Part shown: positions 20,741-22,330 of the stretch, in pieces
How the letters are laid out: each line of letters opens with the position of its first letter
How positions within the stretch are numbered: position 1 is the stretch's first letter
NCBI GenBank assembly: GCA_946620035.1
Contig: CAMOMX010000030.1
Coordinates: 1-22,330 of the forward strand
From: CAG-791 sp003447895
GTDB lineage: Bacteria; Bacillota; Clostridia; Lachnospirales; Lachnospiraceae
DNA length: 22,330 nucleotides
Reading direction: 5' to 3'
Notes under the pieces: generated by a model
What the model was told of the DNA's origin: nothing
Database searches by the model: none
What the model saw: the letters and a program-made list of their open reading frames with translations, nothing else
Translations under genes and position numbers: made by a program

Positions 20741-22327
20741 ATGGCAGGAAAAAAGAATAAGACTACGGAATATCGCAAAGGTCAGGAAATAAAAGTCCGC
20801 ATTATCGATATCGGAATGAGAGGCGAGGGCATAGGCAGGCTGGAAGACGGTTATACAGTCTTTATTAAAGATGCCGTGATCGGAGATTATGTCCGGGCAA
20901 GCATCATGAAAGCCAATAAGTCCTATGCGTACGCGCATCTGGAGCAGATCTTACAGGCTTCACCCCACAGGGTGGAGCCTCTTTGCCCTATTGCGAGGCA
21001 GTGCGGCGGATGTCAGCTGCAGGCGCTGTCCTACGAGAAGGAACTGGAATACAAGCAAGGTAAAGTGCGGGCGGACCTGATCCGGATCGGCGGCTTTTCG
21101 GAAGAGGAGATTGATTCTGTGATGGAGCCGATCGTCGGGATGCAGGACAATCCGAACGGGCCCTGGCGGTACCGCAATAAGGCGCAGGTGCCGGTGGGAT
21201 ACAGCGGCGCCGGAGCGAAGAGTAGTTCGGGGAGCAGTCGCAGTGGCCGCAAGGGAGCCGCGAGGGGCGGCAGCAAAAGCGCGGCCGAAAGCAGCGGCGC
21301 CGTAAGAAAAGGCGGTTCCGGAAGAGTCGTGGCGGGCTTCTACGCCGGCCACACCCACTCGATCATCCCCATGACAGACTGTATGCTCGGAGAGGAGATC
21401 AACAAAGAGATCATAGACCGGGTATTGACTTATATGGAGATCCATCGGGTGCCGGCTTATGACGAGGAGTCCGGAAAAGGGCTGGTTCGCCATATTTTGA
21501 TCCGAAGCGGGAAGTTCAGCGGGCAGATCATGGTCTGCCTTGTGGTGAACGGAGACAGTCTGCCCTACGAAGCAGATCTGGTGGAGTTTTTGACCGGTGT
21601 GCCGGGCATGAAGTCGATCGTTCTTAACACGAACACAGAGCGCACAAATGTGATCCTGGGACGGAAACTGCGAACTTTGTGGGGAAGCGATGAGATTGAA
21701 GATACGCTGCACGCCTACGATCTGTCGGAGGACGGGGCTTTTGTGCCCGCCGAGGAAGCGGTCACATTCCGGATCTCCCCGCTCTCGTTCTATCAGGTCA
21801 ATCCGGAGCAGACACAGAAGCTGTATAGCCTCGCCATGAATTATGCCGGGCTCACCGGTAAGGAAACCGTGTGGGATCTTTACTGCGGAGTCGGAACAAT
21901 CTCTCTGTTCATGGCGCGCAGGGCGGGAAAAGTCTTCGGCGTCGAGATTATTCCCGAGGCGATCGAGAACGCCAAAGCCAACGCGAAGAGAAATGGCATC
22001 GAGAATGCGGAATTCTATGTAGGAAAGGCGGAGGAAGTACTGCCGGCCTATGTGGAAAATTGTAAGAAAGCCGGAGAGGACCCGGGAATCGACGTGATCT
22101 GCGTGGACCCGCCCCGAAAAGGGTGCGACAGCAAGTGCCTGGAGACGATTCTGGAGATTCAGCCGGAGAGAGTTGTCTATGTGAGCTGCGATCCGGCGAC
22201 GCTCGCCAGGGACCTCAGGATTTTGGCGGACGGAGGGTACAGGCTGCGGAAGGTGCGGCCGGTGGACCAGTTTGGGCATACGGTGCACGTGGAGTGCGTA
22301 GTATTGATGTCAAAAGTTAAGGACTAA
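20741..22327 (+). CDS. rlmD: 23S rRNA (uracil-5-)-methyltransferase, RlmD/TrmA family
   Basis: The 528-residue enzyme makes m5U in 23S rRNA using S-adenosylmethionine. It has an N-terminal TRAM domain (about 10-72), the four-Cys [4Fe-4S] site (Cys82, 88, 91 and 214), the SAM-binding DLYCGVGTISLF, the DPPRKG motif (456-461) and the nucleophile Cys483 in VSCDPATLARD. Between NKAQVPVG (ending at 153) and VVAGFYAG (from 196) is an insertion of about 42 residues rich in Ser, Gly, Arg and Lys; in relatives this loop is only a few residues. Firmicutes RlmCD can methylate two sites, so RlmD versus RlmCD cannot be settled from sequence. An AGAGGG site precedes the start. The stop is at 22325-22327. 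Confidence 0.92.
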   Translation: MAGKKNKTTEYRKGQEIKVRIIDIGMRGEGIGRLEDGYTVFIKDAVIGDYVRASIMKANKSYAYAHLEQILQASPHRVEPLCPIARQCGGCQLQALSYEKELEYKQGKVRADLIRIGGFSEEEIDSVMEPIVGMQDNPNGPWRYRNKAQVPVGYSGAGAKSSSGSSRSGRKGAARGGSKSAAESSGAVRKGGSGRVVAGFYAGHTHSIIPMTDCMLGEEINKEIIDRVLTYMEIHRVPAYDEESGKGLVRHILIRSGKFSGQIMVCLVVNGDSLPYEADLVEFLTGVPGMKSIVLNTNTERTNVILGRKLRTLWGSDEIEDTLHAYDLSEDGAFVPAEEAVTFRISPLSFYQVNPEQTQKLYSLAMNYAGLTGKETVWDLYCGVGTISLFMARRAGKVFGVEIIPEAIENAKANAKRNGIENAEFYVGKAEEVLPAYVENCKKAGEDPGIDVICVDPPRKGCDSKCLETILEIQPERVVYVSCDPATLARDLRILADGGYRLRKVRPVDQFGHTVHVECVVLMSKVKD

Positions 22328-22330
22328 GAG

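Noticed and set aside
1..22330. CRISPR arrays, tRNA genes, insertion sequences, phage or conjugation genes
   Set aside because: I found no regularly spaced direct repeats, cloverleaf sequences, transposase or integrase motifs; the window is ordinary chromosomal core sequence.

Overview
The window is about 22.3 kb of chromosomal core sequence from a Gram-positive anaerobe of the Clostridia, most likely a Lachnospiraceae-type bacterium; the genus cannot be fixed from sequence alone. The grounds are a moderate GC content, strong GGAGG-type ribosome binding sites, the family versions of GyrA, FeoB, MutS2, YhaM, TrmB, TrmL and a DacF-like carboxypeptidase, and the two-feoA iron operon. I saw no phage, insertion sequence, CRISPR array, tRNA or rRNA.

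Layout. 1-1058 is the 3' part of gyrA, closed by an intrinsic terminator. 1059-1608 is the only long non-coding stretch; it is AT-rich with islands of GC-rich dyad symmetry and ends in a well-formed promoter buried in palindromes. That promoter heads a ferrous iron operon: feoA1, feoA2, feoB, a small Cys-rich membrane protein and a membrane-anchored heavy-metal-associated (HMA) protein, closed by a terminator at 4990-5030. Next come trmB (tRNA m7G46 methyltransferase), with a small leader ORF, and a DacF-type D,D-carboxypeptidase, both on +. They converge on a minus-strand acyl-CoA ligase across a perfect 31-bp inverted repeat. A minus-strand GreA-family gene and a divergent + strand operon share one palindromic -35 hexamer. 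The + operon encodes a 33-aa single-span protein, a PurM/HypE-like protein, an Lrp/AsnC regulator, a class I aminotransferase and TrmL. It abuts, tail to tail with no spacer, a minus-strand group made of mutS2, an OmpR-type response regulator and a histidine kinase. Divergent from mutS2 runs a last + group: a membrane-anchored HtrA-like protein that has lost its catalytic triad, the exoribonuclease YhaM, and an RlmD-type 23S rRNA m5U methyltransferase with a Ser/Gly/Arg-rich insertion.

How the parts work together. FeoA1/FeoA2/FeoB import Fe(II), and the two Cys-containing membrane-tethered proteins probably handle metal or redox chemistry next to the transporter. trmB, trmL, the RlmD-like enzyme and yhaM are RNA modification and processing genes; dacF, the two-component system and the HtrA-like protein act at the envelope. 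The PurM-like/Lrp/aminotransferase trio looks like a self-contained amino-acid-linked unit of unknown substrate.

No clearly new multi-gene system is visible. The most unusual points are the catalytically dead HtrA-like protein, an intrinsic terminator for the trmL strand formed by the codons of the histidine kinase G2 box, the 31-bp perfect inverted repeat, the palindrome-rich feo control region with structured upstream DNA, and the insertion in the rRNA methyltransferase.
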